From contig NZ_KZ821206.1 in NCBI RefSeq assembly GCF_003184905.1, positions 113,443-177,442 on the forward strand: DNA of 64,000 nucleotides. Reading direction: 5' to 3'. The notes under the pieces are model-generated. The model made no database searches. It saw nothing but the letters and a program-made list of their open reading frames with translations, and was not told the DNA's origin. Of the stretch, positions 1-8,223 are shown one piece after another; the stretch's first letter is position 1; each line of letters starts with the position of its first letter. This DNA is from Bacillus sp. CGMCC 1.16541 (lineage in GTDB: Bacteria; Bacillota; Bacilli; Bacillales; Bacillaceae_H). The position numbers were made by a program, and so were the translations under genes.

Positions 1-32
1 CCACGTTAACAATTAAATAAGGACGTGATTAA

Positions 33-164
33 ATGCAATTCTCTAAAGAAATAATAAAGGCTGTTTCAAAAGGTGAAAAGTTAGAACTAATTAAACAGCT
101 TAAACCTGACCAAGCTTTAAAGTTAGGTCTTTTAGTAAGGAAGTACAAACAAGAAAGCAAATAA
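33..164 (+). CDS. Small hypothetical protein (43 aa) of the mobile element
   Basis: The ATG is preceded by an AAGGA-type site at 19-23 with normal spacing, and the frame closes at TAA 162-164. The product is Lys/Leu-rich, soluble and probably helical, with no Cys, signal or membrane segment. A strong terminator follows at once, so this looks like the last gene of a transcript entering from the left. The family is not recognised. It is real on ribosome site, spacing and terminator, but functionally unknown. Confidence 0.6.
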   Translation: MQFSKEIIKAVSKGEKLELIKQLKPDQALKLGLLVRKYKQESK

Positions 165-182
165 TTTCCCTCTTAAATATAT

Positions 183-212
183 TCCCACTGGCTTTGCTGG
201 TGGGATTTTTTA
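183..212 (+). terminator. Rho-independent terminator after the 43-aa gene
   Basis: Arms 183-192 and 196-205 form a 10-bp stem with two G-T wobble pairs and a 3-nt loop, followed by a T run at 206-211. Plus-strand orientation. Confidence 0.85.
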
Positions 213-236
213 TTTGAATAAAAAGGAGATTTAAAA

Positions 237-587
237 ATGAGATCAGGTATTAAACAACTAGTCATTTCATCATGTGCAAACTTCGTAGACGGTAACTGCA
301 TATTGCTAGATAAACCCTGTCCGTTAATTAGTGGCGGTGAGTATAGAGGTAAAAAGATACCAGCTAGTGATTGTTCCTGTACTTACTTTGAAAATTCTGT
401 ACTACCAACAAATAAAGCATTAGAGGCTGTTTATTATGGCAAGGAAACATTATTAAACAAGGTATGTAAAGGCTGTGGAAAAGGTTTTAACTCAGTGTCT
501 AACAGGGCTGTTTATTGTTCTGATACTTGCAGACATTCAGCTAGGAAAAAGACATTTATAAAGGCTAATCAAAAACGGGCTAAATAA
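237..587 (+). CDS. Cysteine-rich VLP-type small protein with C-terminal zinc motif
   Basis: This 116-aa protein starts at ATG 237 behind AAAAGGAGA. The N-terminal half carries spaced cysteines (SSCANF, GNC, PCP, SDCSC) like the Cys-rich VLP domain found on Firmicutes plasmids and integrated elements. The C-terminal half has CKGCGK, then YCSDTC, then a basic tail, a plausible four-Cys zinc finger that could bind nucleic acid. The role in the element is unknown. Its stop codon overlaps the left arm of a long inverted repeat at 586-686. Family assignment is from the Cys pattern only. Confidence 0.7.
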   Translation: MRSGIKQLVISSCANFVDGNCILLDKPCPLISGGEYRGKKIPASDCSCTYFENSVLPTNKALEAVYYGKETLLNKVCKGCGKGFNSVSNRAVYCSDTCRHSARKKTFIKANQKRAK

Positions 588-686
588 CAACAGTTAGAAT
601 TAAATAAAGTCTTATATATCAAGGGGTTTAGCGGTCAAAAATCAAAGGGTAAGGGGTTAATACCTAGCCAGTTTCTAACTGTTGTT
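586..686. repeat. 14-bp perfect inverted repeat enclosing a 73-nt core
   Basis: Left arm 586-599 and right arm 673-686 are exact reverse complements (AACAACAGTTAGAA). The 73-nt centre contains TATCAAGGGGTTTAGCG at 617-633, which nearly matches a word inside another inverted-repeat unit at 9679-9794. No T run follows the right arm, so it is not an ordinary terminator. It could be a structured RNA, a leader for the next gene or a small DNA element. Confidence 0.7.
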
Positions 687-715
687 CTACTAAATCTAAT
701 ATAGGCGGTAAGAAT

Positions 716-1108
716 ATGAATAAAGGCATGAATAGAAAACAGTTTGAGGCTAAATTAAATGATAATTATAGCGGTGCTGTGACACCTTTAACAAATTATA
801 TAAATGAACGTGCTGTAATGGTATTCCAATGTAAAGAGTGCCAATTAAAGTTCTTTGGTAAGCCTAGTCATATGGTAGGAAAGGAACACCAAAGACATTT
901 ATGTCACCACCCATACGGTGATAGAAATGGAACGAGAGTACAGCATATTATTGGAAAACATAAGGTTAAAAAGAAACAGCAACCAGTAAACTTGGAACAG
1001 TTAAATGAAATGATATGGAATGACTATTCATATAAGCAAATAGCGGAAAAATTAACAGTTAACCCTAAGCTTATTAAAGATTACTTTAAATCTGAGGGGT
1101 TAATTTAA
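716..1108 (+). CDS. Hypothetical zinc-ribbon/HTH DNA-binding protein
   Basis: This 130-aa basic protein starts at ATG 716 behind AGGCGG; a second in-frame ATG lies at 728. Residues 38-66 contain a zinc-ligand pattern, CKEC followed by CHH. The last 35 residues (from about 96) read like a helix-turn-helix: YSYKQIAEKLTVNPKLIKDY. A DNA-binding regulator of the element is the natural reading, but no named family is recognised. It follows the 586-686 inverted repeat by 29 nt, so that structure may lie in its leader. Confidence 0.65.
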   Translation: MNKGMNRKQFEAKLNDNYSGAVTPLTNYINERAVMVFQCKECQLKFFGKPSHMVGKEHQRHLCHHPYGDRNGTRVQHIIGKHKVKKKQQPVNLEQLNEMIWNDYSYKQIAEKLTVNPKLIKDYFKSEGLI

Positions 1109-1127
1109 CACAATTCACTTAGCCACT

Positions 1128-1170
1128 AACTTTTAAAAGAAAAACCCAGGTGCAATAATACACTTGGGTT
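1128..1170 (-). terminator. Terminator of the 1184-1618 gene
   Basis: Arms 1143-1152 and 1161-1170 pair with one wobble. Read on the minus strand, the hairpin is followed by TTTTTCTTTT. It lies between two convergent genes and serves the minus-strand one. Confidence 0.75.
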
Positions 1171-1183
1171 GTGTAGTGGTTGG

Positions 1184-1618
1184 TTATAGACAAGCCTGAT
1201 TTTGTTCCCTAAACCATTTACTAAATTCACTTCTAGTCATTTGGGTATCTTCTGTCTCTACCCCGTCTGCATCCCAGTCAAGCACTTCCATAAGAAGAAT
1301 CTTATCCTCGTGCGTTGTACCTTTTTTTGCATAGTTAACTAAATAAAGTGTGGCATCAAGATCATCAGCAACTTGACATAGACTAATAAACTTTCTTTTA
1401 TTTTTGTGCCAATATCTTCTCGGATGACTAGTGTGAGGATTAACAGTTTGACCCTCTTCACATAACAGATACTCAAAGATAACATACTCATCATCCGAGT
1501 TCTTTTGAATCCTGTCAAAGTTGATAGCAGCTGTCACATCGCCAGCTAACATTTCTTTTGCGAATTCAAATCCACTTGAATCATCAATACCTAACTTTTT
1601 ACTTACTGGCATATTCAT
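1184..1618 (-). CDS. Hypothetical acidic protein downstream of the Type III R-M genes
   Basis: The frame gives 144 aa. GGGGG lies directly before ATG 1618 and six bases before ATG 1612, so 1612 may be the true start (142 aa). The protein is acidic, cytoplasmic and has no recognised domain. The central part alternates short hydrophobic strands with conserved-looking acids (VIFEYLLCEEG, ISLCQVADDL, YLVNYAKKG, ILLMEVLDWD), loosely reminiscent of restriction-endonuclease-like folds; this is a weak impression. It is codirectional with mod and res, but separated from res by a terminator and followed by its own. It could be an accessory defence protein or an unrelated cargo gene. Confidence 0.6.
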   Translation of the reverse strand: MNMPVSKKLGIDDSSGFEFAKEMLAGDVTAAINFDRIQKNSDDEYVIFEYLLCEEGQTVNPHTSHPRRYWHKNKRKFISLCQVADDLDATLYLVNYAKKGTTHEDKILLMEVLDWDADGVETEDTQMTRSEFSKWFREQNQACL

Positions 1619-1671
1619 CCCCCTTTGTCTATATTTTCCACACTATTCCATAATAACACAACTAGAGTCAT

Positions 1672-1704
1672 AGAAAACAAAAAGCCCCCAAAAAAATGGA
1701 GGCT
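1672..1704 (-). terminator. Terminator of the mod-res operon
   Basis: Arms 1683-1690 and 1697-1704 pair with one mismatch. On the minus strand the stem is followed by a T-rich run (complement of 1674-1683), just after the res stop codon. Confidence 0.75.
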
Positions 1705-1710
1705 ATTGAC

Positions 1711-4239
1711 CTATTCAAGCAGACTTAATAAACTCTTTTTCCATTCTTCTTGTGACACTAGTTGGAAAACAAATTCCTTATCCTCAAATTCTAATCCTAA
1801 GGCATTCCAGGAAGTTTTTTTGCCCAATTCGTTACATAAGTTGAAAATATTTTCTTTATAGGTTGTATCATCGTTCCCCATTAAGTGCTTACCTTTAGTT
1901 TCCATGACATAAACAGTTGAAAAATCATTGTCTTCCTTAGGCTTAATGTCAGAGAAAATAAAGTCAGGATAAATCTTTTGTTTCCTCCAGCCCTGAATAG
2001 AATAATCAACACGTTCAATATTCCTGTACCACCACAATAACTTTTCATGAGTATCAAGACAGATAGCGAATGCTTTTTCTAACGGATTGTAATCACTTTC
2101 CACAACAGGTTCGACTAAGCTTTTCTCTATCGGATCATAATTAGACCGCAGAAGTCTTTTTTCATTTTTTCCAACCTTATATTCTAGGTTTGGTATTGAA
2201 GCCTTTCTTTCTTCTAAGATGAATTGAATTCTGTTGCTATCAATCAGCTTATAAAAGATTATTTGGGCTAGACGGTTCTTTTCCTGTTCCAGTAGTTTTT
2301 TTAGTTCCTCAATCACATAAGACAAGTTCGCATTAACTATATGCCTTTCATATGAGGAAGTTAATAATTCAACTACCTTGTTACAAATATCGTAGGCAAT
2401 CCACATATTAGGTACTATATCCGTAATCTGCCTAGTCATTAACGAAATATCAATGTCGGTTTCAATGTTTTCTTCCTCATGGTAATCGTATCTATTTATC
2501 AGATCATTTCCATCAGCGATTCCGACACGAAAAACTTCATCTTTAGACCGTTCCGTAGCGGATAATGTAAGGTCTTTGATACTACCGAGGTTTATTTCAT
2601 TCCAATCAATTCGGCTTAAAATATCTATTTCATAACTAATAGGACGCCAACCTTGATTTTCTTGTTCATACAAGAATCTTGGAAGAAATATTTTCCCTTT
2701 TAAGTGTTTATATTTATCCCTAATTTTAACCTTTTGCTTAACCTCATCCGAGTTATCATCTTCATTTTCAGATAACCCTGTTACACGATTTGTTAAGTCT
2801 CCCATACCTTCTAACTTTAGACCGCCACGAATACTCTCCAAGATTTTGCTTGATTCTTGTTGGTAACAGTACACATAGCTTTCATCTAATTCCTGTATTC
2901 CAGTTTTCTTAGCATATGGCTGCCTTAAAATTCGACCTACTAATTGGGTAAGGCCAGTTTCTGAACTTGATTTAGATAAGATTGTCAGTGTATATGCAAA
3001 TGGACAATCCCACCCCTCTTGTAGTGCTTGTTTAGTGATAATAAATCGGATTGTAGAATCCCCAGACAATAAGTCAATACCTTCAATATCATCTTTATCA
3101 CTTGATTTAATGGCAATTTCATCCGGTGAAATATTACATTGTTTTATTAAAAACTCCTTAACATCTTCGGAATGAATGTGATTACCGTCTTGTTGATTCT
3201 TTCCTGTCCGTTCTACTTGAATCAAGGAAATAGGTCTTATATATTTTCCTGTTGCCTTTCGATAGTCATTAGCCAGGTTTTCCAGTTGCTTTCTCTTTTC
3301 TACCGTAGCAAGAACAGTATCCTTCCAATCACCGCTGGATTTGTTGATAATGTTTAAATCAAGCTTAATCATTTCTTCACGATCTAAATCCAGCCCACTA
3401 ACGTTAACCAAGATATTACTTTCTTTTTTAGGGGTAGCGGATAACTCAACAATCACTCTTGGATTAAAGTCTAATATCGTTTTTTGGGCACTAGCTGTAT
3501 ATGCTTTGTGTCCTTCATCAATTATAACGATTGGCTTTAATACTCTGAGAACGTTCCCTAAAGAAGTTTTTACTTGCCTAGTAGGGAATAAAGAGTGGAT
3601 TTCCTCAAAAACATCAACATTAGGATATGCATCGATAAGTTGCTGATGTTCAATCATGTTGTCTTCTGGTGGGAAAAATTCTACATACCCCCCAGAATCC
3701 TGGAACATTTTTAATGTTTCTTTAGTTTTACGGTTTGATGATTGTAACATCAGTACCATTACAACCAGATTTTCATTAACATCTTGTGGGGTGAACCGAT
3801 CATTTTTTTCAATGATTAAGGTTCTTCCTCCACTTGAAATATCTAGCTTTTGTCTATATGGATGATTTCTATCCTTTAGTGCTTCAAGCGTTTGATTATA
3901 AATCTGACTTGAAGGTACTATCCATAGCACAAAACCAGTTTGCTTGCGTAGGTAGTGAGTATTTATTAAATCTATGGAATAGGTTGCAAGCAATGTTTTT
4001 CCTCCACCAGTTGGAACCTTGAGGCAGATATTTGGAACATCTTCACCTAAACCATTTTTCTTATTGTTATATTTATTTATCTCAAGCTTGTCCCAAGCTT
4101 CGCTAGTAAAGTTAATTTTACTAGCGATTTTTGGCTTCACTTCTTTTAGTTCTTGAAGATCATCATATTCTGCTTTGAGTATGTTTAAATAATTTTCTAC
4201 CGTTTTTATTGCATTTAATTGATAATCCTTTAACTCCAT
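1711..4239 (-). CDS. res: Type III restriction enzyme, Res (helicase/endonuclease) subunit
   Basis: Res subunit of a Type III restriction-modification system: an SF2 ATP-dependent translocase with a C-terminal nuclease. Numbered from the TTG at 4248 (845 aa), Walker A PTGGGKT is at 79-85, the DEGH box at 244-247, then SATPKK and a motif VI region ending QLVGRILRQP; the PD...ETK nuclease signature is at 761-762 and 783-785. That TTG overlaps the mod stop, but AAGGG sits nine bases before ATG 4239, which I take as the start (842 aa). Length and motifs are intact, so it should be active with Mod. A terminator follows. Confidence 0.93.
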   Translation of the reverse strand: MELKDYQLNAIKTVENYLNILKAEYDDLQELKEVKPKIASKINFTSEAWDKLEINKYNNKKNGLGEDVPNICLKVPTGGGKTLLATYSIDLINTHYLRKQTGFVLWIVPSSQIYNQTLEALKDRNHPYRQKLDISSGGRTLIIEKNDRFTPQDVNENLVVMVLMLQSSNRKTKETLKMFQDSGGYVEFFPPEDNMIEHQQLIDAYPNVDVFEEIHSLFPTRQVKTSLGNVLRVLKPIVIIDEGHKAYTASAQKTILDFNPRVIVELSATPKKESNILVNVSGLDLDREEMIKLDLNIINKSSGDWKDTVLATVEKRKQLENLANDYRKATGKYIRPISLIQVERTGKNQQDGNHIHSEDVKEFLIKQCNISPDEIAIKSSDKDDIEGIDLLSGDSTIRFIITKQALQEGWDCPFAYTLTILSKSSSETGLTQLVGRILRQPYAKKTGIQELDESYVYCYQQESSKILESIRGGLKLEGMGDLTNRVTGLSENEDDNSDEVKQKVKIRDKYKHLKGKIFLPRFLYEQENQGWRPISYEIDILSRIDWNEINLGSIKDLTLSATERSKDEVFRVGIADGNDLINRYDYHEEENIETDIDISLMTRQITDIVPNMWIAYDICNKVVELLTSSYERHIVNANLSYVIEELKKLLEQEKNRLAQIIFYKLIDSNRIQFILEERKASIPNLEYKVGKNEKRLLRSNYDPIEKSLVEPVVESDYNPLEKAFAICLDTHEKLLWWYRNIERVDYSIQGWRKQKIYPDFIFSDIKPKEDNDFSTVYVMETKGKHLMGNDDTTYKENIFNLCNELGKKTSWNALGLEFEDKEFVFQLVSQEEWKKSLLSLLE

Positions 4240-4244
4240 AGCGA

Positions 4245-5894
4245 TCAACCCTTAATACTGTAAATTTCATAAGGTAGTTTGGCAAATCTGATATTATATT
4301 TGTCTAAATACTCCTCATCAAGGAATTTCATTGGTGCAAAAACAATTCGACTCTTGTTCGGCTTATAAGAAACGATTTTTTCTGCTTTATCTAAACTAAG
4401 GGAAGTGGTTTTTAGATAATCTAAATCAGGCTTATAGAACAAGAACAAGTCATGTTTGTCCGTAGAACCTATATAATGGTTTTCTTCATCTACAAGTTCT
4501 GGCTTGAATTCTTCTCCAGTTGCAATATAGAACAGGTATCTTGCAAGGCTTTCAAATGATGGCAAGCTTTCCCCACTTAATATCTTGTCGAACTCAATAG
4601 CCTCACCAAGTTCAAAATATGAGAAGCTTCCGCCTAGACCTTCCCTTAGTTCCTTACTTTTTGCTTTTGGAACCCCTTTAATAACCCGTCTCATTCTTTC
4701 AGCTGTTAATTCATTAGCATACTCTTCCATTTCAACGAGGATGAACTTATGATTTGTTCCTTCTTCCCTGTTGTACTCTAGAACAGCATGTCCTGTTGTT
4801 CCTGACCCAGCAAAGGAATCGAGTATAATAGCTTCATCCTTCATTACAGCAAATTTAATTAACCGTTTTATTAGATCAGTAGATTTCGGTGTATCAAATA
4901 CCTTTTTACCGAAAATCGTTTTTAATTGGTTTTGACCATTTGGCTTTAAGTCATACCACATGTTACTCAATAACTTTTTATCTGTTGGCGGTATATAGTG
5001 TTCAGGTTTACCGTTTACAGATAACCTTAATAAATCTATTTCATCACCAGTTTCTTCAACATATTTCAAATACCATGAATCAATGTTCTCCGGGGTCAGT
5101 TCAATACCGTTCTCTTCAAATTCTTTAACGAGGTTTTCGTAATTTTCCACTGCTTCGATACTTCTCGTTTCGCCCCAACGCCACTGACCTGATTCTGGCT
5201 TGATTCCAAACAATTCATACCTCATTGTTGGCCGGTCAGTACCTCTCCAGTGATTATTCCATCCACCATCCTGAACATCTTCTAATTCAGCATATACTTT
5301 GTTAAATCTGCGTTCTGGATTTTTGGTATAAACTAAAACAGTTTCATAACCACTTGATAATGAATCAATAGTTTCAAATTGGGCTTGTACGTTTTTTACC
5401 CCTCTTCTGATACTAATTGAATCACGATAATTCTCTTCTCCAAACATTTCATTCATTAAGCTTTTTAAATGATGTTCTTCGTTATAATCAATACTGATGA
5501 AGATTACACCATCTTCATGAAGTAAATCCTTCAACATCTTTAAACGAGGCATCATCATACACAGCCACTTATCGTGTCGACAAAGGTCATCTTTATCCAC
5601 GACTTTCCCTAGCCAATCCTGAATCATAGGTGAATTAACATTATCGTTGTACACCCAATGTTCATTTCCAGTATTATATGGTGGGTCTATGTAAATACAA
5701 TCGACTTTCCCAGCGTATGTAGGCAGCAATGCTTTTAATGCTTTTAAGTTATCGCCTTGAATAATTAAATTATCGTTGTTTAAAACAACATTTTCGGTAA
5801 TACTTAACTCTTTATTCGGAATCAGATCATGATAATTTACTGTTATATGATGATTTTTAACTTGACTTTTACCTTTAAATTGTAAAATTGGCAA
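4245..5894 (-). CDS. mod: Type III DNA methyltransferase, Mod subunit (adenine-specific)
   Basis: Methylates adenine in the recognition site and provides sequence specificity for the Mod-Res complex. The catalytic DPPYNTG is at residues 70-76 and the S-adenosylmethionine-binding FAGSGTT at 361-367. This catalytic-before-cofactor order is that of beta-class N6-adenine methyltransferases, as expected for Type III Mod. The stretch between them (about 160-330) should hold the target-recognition region, so the target site cannot be read from sequence. The start is TTG 5894 behind GGAGGGG. Its stop overlaps the alternative res start, so the two genes are translationally linked. At 549 aa it is on the short side for the family. 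Confidence 0.93.
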   Translation of the reverse strand: MPILQFKGKSQVKNHHITVNYHDLIPNKELSITENVVLNNDNLIIQGDNLKALKALLPTYAGKVDCIYIDPPYNTGNEHWVYNDNVNSPMIQDWLGKVVDKDDLCRHDKWLCMMMPRLKMLKDLLHEDGVIFISIDYNEEHHLKSLMNEMFGEENYRDSISIRRGVKNVQAQFETIDSLSSGYETVLVYTKNPERRFNKVYAELEDVQDGGWNNHWRGTDRPTMRYELFGIKPESGQWRWGETRSIEAVENYENLVKEFEENGIELTPENIDSWYLKYVEETGDEIDLLRLSVNGKPEHYIPPTDKKLLSNMWYDLKPNGQNQLKTIFGKKVFDTPKSTDLIKRLIKFAVMKDEAIILDSFAGSGTTGHAVLEYNREEGTNHKFILVEMEEYANELTAERMRRVIKGVPKAKSKELREGLGGSFSYFELGEAIEFDKILSGESLPSFESLARYLFYIATGEEFKPELVDEENHYIGSTDKHDLFLFYKPDLDYLKTTSLSLDKAEKIVSYKPNKSRIVFAPMKFLDEEYLDKYNIRFAKLPYEIYSIKG

Positions 5895-5970
5895 TTTGGT
5901 TCCCCTCCGATTGAAAAAAAGTACCTTATATTATAATAACATTTTAGTCCGATATTTGGGGCAACTAAAT

Positions 5971-5997
5971 AAAAAAAGCAAGACACTAAGCCTTGCT
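5971..5997 (-). terminator. Terminator upstream of mod
   Basis: AGCAAG/CTTGCT stem (5977-5982 with 5992-5997). Read on the minus strand it is followed by seven T. It ends the transcript of the small genes at 6077-8223 before mod begins. Confidence 0.7.
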
Positions 5998-6076
5998 GTG
6001 AAAGGATTTGTTTTGTCACTGGCAATGTATCTATATCAAATAAATTGTAACTTTCCTTAATAAACTGCTTTTCGTT

Positions 6077-6394
6077 TTAGTTTGAATAAAAGTACGATGA
6101 TTTCCTATGACTTTTCCTACTAGGCTTAGTTCTTTTCATATAGCCGGTTCTAATTATCCTGTGAAGTTCATCAGACGGCTTTCCGCTTATAACAGAAGAA
6201 ACATATTGATGATCTACTGAATAACCCTCATCAGTCATTACCTTTACAACCTTCGCCAGACTATTGGAACAGGCATAATTTTTAATTATTTGCTTTTCAA
6301 CGGTATCAGCTTTATATGATTCCACTAAAGTTATGTATCTTTGAAGTCGTTCAACTTCTTCCTTTACTTTTTTAACTGTGATTAAAGTTTTCAA
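6077..6394 (-). CDS. Hypothetical small basic DNA-binding-like protein
   Basis: The true start is probably TTG 6394: AGGAGGG lies at the right distance, whereas an upstream in-frame ATG at 6430 would place that site inside the gene. The product is then 105 aa. The N-terminus is a likely coiled coil (KKVKEEVERLQRYITLVESY). The middle reads like a helix-turn-helix (SLAKVVKVMTDEGYSVDHQ, then VSSVISGKP), and the tail is very basic. A phage-type regulator is possible; no family is recognised. It is the last of four small minus-strand genes before a terminator. Confidence 0.62.
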   Translation of the reverse strand: MKTLITVKKVKEEVERLQRYITLVESYKADTVEKQIIKNYACSNSLAKVVKVMTDEGYSVDHQYVSSVISGKPSDELHRIIRTGYMKRTKPSRKSHRKSSYFYSN

Positions 6395-6467
6395 AATAAC
6401 CACCCTCCTATTTAAGAAGGATTCGACCATTAAAGGATATTTCCTTTTGGCAATTCAGTGAACAAAT

Positions 6468-6932
6468 TCACCTACCCATTAGATAATTAGTTTTCATTTG
6501 TTCTATTTGTTGTTCTACTAGTTCCCAACGATCATCCAATATATCAATATCCTTTATTTCCAGTTTACCGAAAGCCTCAATGTACGCTTTATCTCGGGTT
6601 TCTTTGTATAATAAATCTAACTTTTCTAGTTCATGATTGACAATAGTGGTTATCCACCAGTCTTCAAATCCTTGACTATTTAACTCCACATATGTATTTT
6701 TACAATCTATTCTTAGTTCATCCCTTTTTATTACCCAATCTCTTGGCAAATCATTATTCCCACTAAGAGGGCTTATAGCCTTATTTAACCTCTGCAAATT
6801 CCTTGTAGCATGGGATAATTCCCTAATTTTCCGTTTGAGGGCTTCGTCATGCTTTAATCTTTCAAAACTTCTGTGCATTTTATCTTCTGTTACCTTCATG
6901 ACCTGGTGTTCAAATACTTCCGCCATATTCAC
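6468..6932 (-). CDS. Hypothetical helical protein (154 aa)
   Basis: GTG 6932 is the start, with AAGGAGG eight bases upstream. The protein is charged, without Cys or membrane segments, and is predicted mostly helical with coiled-coil-like stretches (residues 20-55 and 105-150). Trp-rich GFEDWWITT sits at its centre. I do not recognise the family. It lies in a row of minus-strand genes with strong ribosome sites, 73 nt before the next gene. Structural or regulatory roles cannot be told apart. Confidence 0.6.
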   Translation of the reverse strand: MNMAEVFEHQVMKVTEDKMHRSFERLKHDEALKRKIRELSHATRNLQRLNKAISPLSGNNDLPRDWVIKRDELRIDCKNTYVELNSQGFEDWWITTIVNHELEKLDLLYKETRDKAYIEAFGKLEIKDIDILDDRWELVEQQIEQMKTNYLMGR

Positions 6933-7038
6933 TATTTCTTCCTCCTTAAGCCCAGTAAAAAGTTTTCAAAAAATACCGCAAAAATTTTTAGAGGAATATT
7001 GATTTTCAGGAATAACAAAATCCTTAACCACCCCTCAC

Positions 7039-7239
7039 CTATGATTTATTCTTGTCAATCATTATATCCAACCGATCATTGAGTGCCTTAAATTCTGACT
7101 TTGTTTCAAAAGATGTACTTCTAAAAGTCTCTCTTAAGTCGCCTATAGTTGTTTCTATTTTCTCCAGCATTTCAATAATGGAATTTAGTAATTCATAAGT
7201 TTGTTTAGTTTGATTAGTTTGGTCTGTTTGCTTAGTCAT
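7039..7239 (-). CDS. Small coiled-coil protein with QT-rich start (66 aa)
   Basis: The best start is ATG 7239 behind GAGGTG; the longer frame to 7323 has no ribosome site. The N-terminus is a low-complexity Thr/Gln run (TKQTDQTNQTKQT), encoded by a direct repeat of about 10 nt. It is followed by an amphipathic helix (LLNSIIEMLEKIETTIGDL) and a second heptad-like stretch. It probably oligomerises. No domain is recognised. Confidence 0.55.
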   Translation of the reverse strand: MTKQTDQTNQTKQTYELLNSIIEMLEKIETTIGDLRETFRSTSFETKSEFKALNDRLDIMIDKNKS

Positions 7240-7947
7240 AAAAAAACACCTCACTGTATTTATAAAGCGATTATACAACGCTTGATTTTTTGGGTAAACG
7301 GAATATAGAAAAGCTAATAACAAAGGACTTCTAATTACAAACCAATTTTTACCACAAAAGATTCTGAACCATTATGTATATGTTCCAGACCCCAGACCGA
7401 CCATTTAGAGATACCCGCCCCACCCTTACTACCCTTCCTGTGATTTTACCTTTTCTGCTATTGATCGCTGTTAAGTCGTTAGTGCTACATTGGTGTTGTC
7501 AATCCTTTTCTTTGTCTTTCTCTATTCTCATTCTTTCCTTTGTTGTTCTTTCTGTTCTGTGCTGTATTCACTGCTGTTCAGTTCCTTCCTGTTTTCCTTC
7601 CCTGTCTTGTACTGTCCTGTGCTGTCTCTTGTGTCTTCTACCCTGTCACAGTGGACTGGTGCTATGCTGTGGGGTACTGTAAGTAGTGGGTACTATACTA
7701 GGGAATTATTTTAGAGGGTATTTTAGAGGCTAGAATTTAACTGAATACTACCCCATATATCCTAATTTTCATCCCCATCTATACCCTTTATTTTCTCCTA
7801 GAGTTTTATATTTTCTTTAGTACCTCTTTTGGCTTCACTTTTGGCTACAAACTTTTGATAGTTACTTTTGATTGGCGGTAAACCCTAGAAAAATCAGCAC
7901 TAAAAAACGTCAATCATATGTCTTGAGTTTTGATAGGTTTTGGGTAA
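7240..7947. other. 708-bp gene-free stretch with a pyrimidine-rich, CTGT-repeating core
   Basis: No convincing gene lies here: plus-strand frames at 7374-7714 are low-complexity translations without ribosome sites. From about 7495 to 7646 the plus strand is strongly C/T-rich, and CTGT occurs twelve times between 7552 and 7680. The minus-strand transcript would be purine-rich with repeated ACAG. Right of 7680 the sequence becomes ordinary AT-rich DNA. It may be a long leader for the 7039-7239 gene or a cis site for the element. Confidence 0.55.
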
Positions 7948-8223
7948 TTACTCTTGCAGAATTTGAATGCCATTTTTAATCTTATTATCCATTCTAAGAA
8001 TTTCATGTTGCTGTTCATGAACAAGATTTTTTAATCGTTTATTCTCTAATTGCAATTGATCTATCTTATCTAAATTTTCCCATGTGAATCTAATACACAG
8101 TCTTATAAGATCAGCATTTCTAAATTTACCTATTGTTTCTTTCGTAAGTTTTTTCATCAGTTCATTAAACTTCTTTTCATCTTCCGCTTCCAGATTGCAA
8201 CTGATACTGTATTTTTCTATCAT
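7948..8223 (-). CDS. Hypothetical regulator-like coiled-coil protein (91 aa)
   Basis: The start is taken as ATG 8223, eight bases after AGGAGG; an in-frame GTG at 8232 overlaps that site. The first 25 residues alternate like a short strand, then come helices (DEKKFNELMKKLTKE, then RNADLIRLCIRFTW), a layout that recalls ribbon-helix-helix repressors. The C-terminus (55-91) is a leucine-rich coiled coil. It is divergent from the resolvase across a promoter region with repeats, so it could regulate that region. The family is not confirmed. Confidence 0.6.
   Translation of the reverse strand: MIEKYSISCNLEAEDEKKFNELMKKLTKETIGKFRNADLIRLCIRFTWENLDKIDQLQLENKRLKNLVHEQQHEILRMDNKIKNGIQILQE

Noticed and set aside
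5843-6025. Minus-strand 60-residue frame before mod
   Set aside because: It covers the terminator and the mod ribosome site and has no site of its own.
6395-6430. Longer start for the 6077-6394 gene at ATG 6430
   Set aside because: The only good ribosome site lies inside that extension, eight to nine bases before TTG 6394.
7374-7714. Overlapping plus-strand reading frames of 74-102 residues
   Set aside because: They translate a C/T-rich low-complexity tract into Ser/Leu/Cys runs, have no ribosome site and overlap each other.
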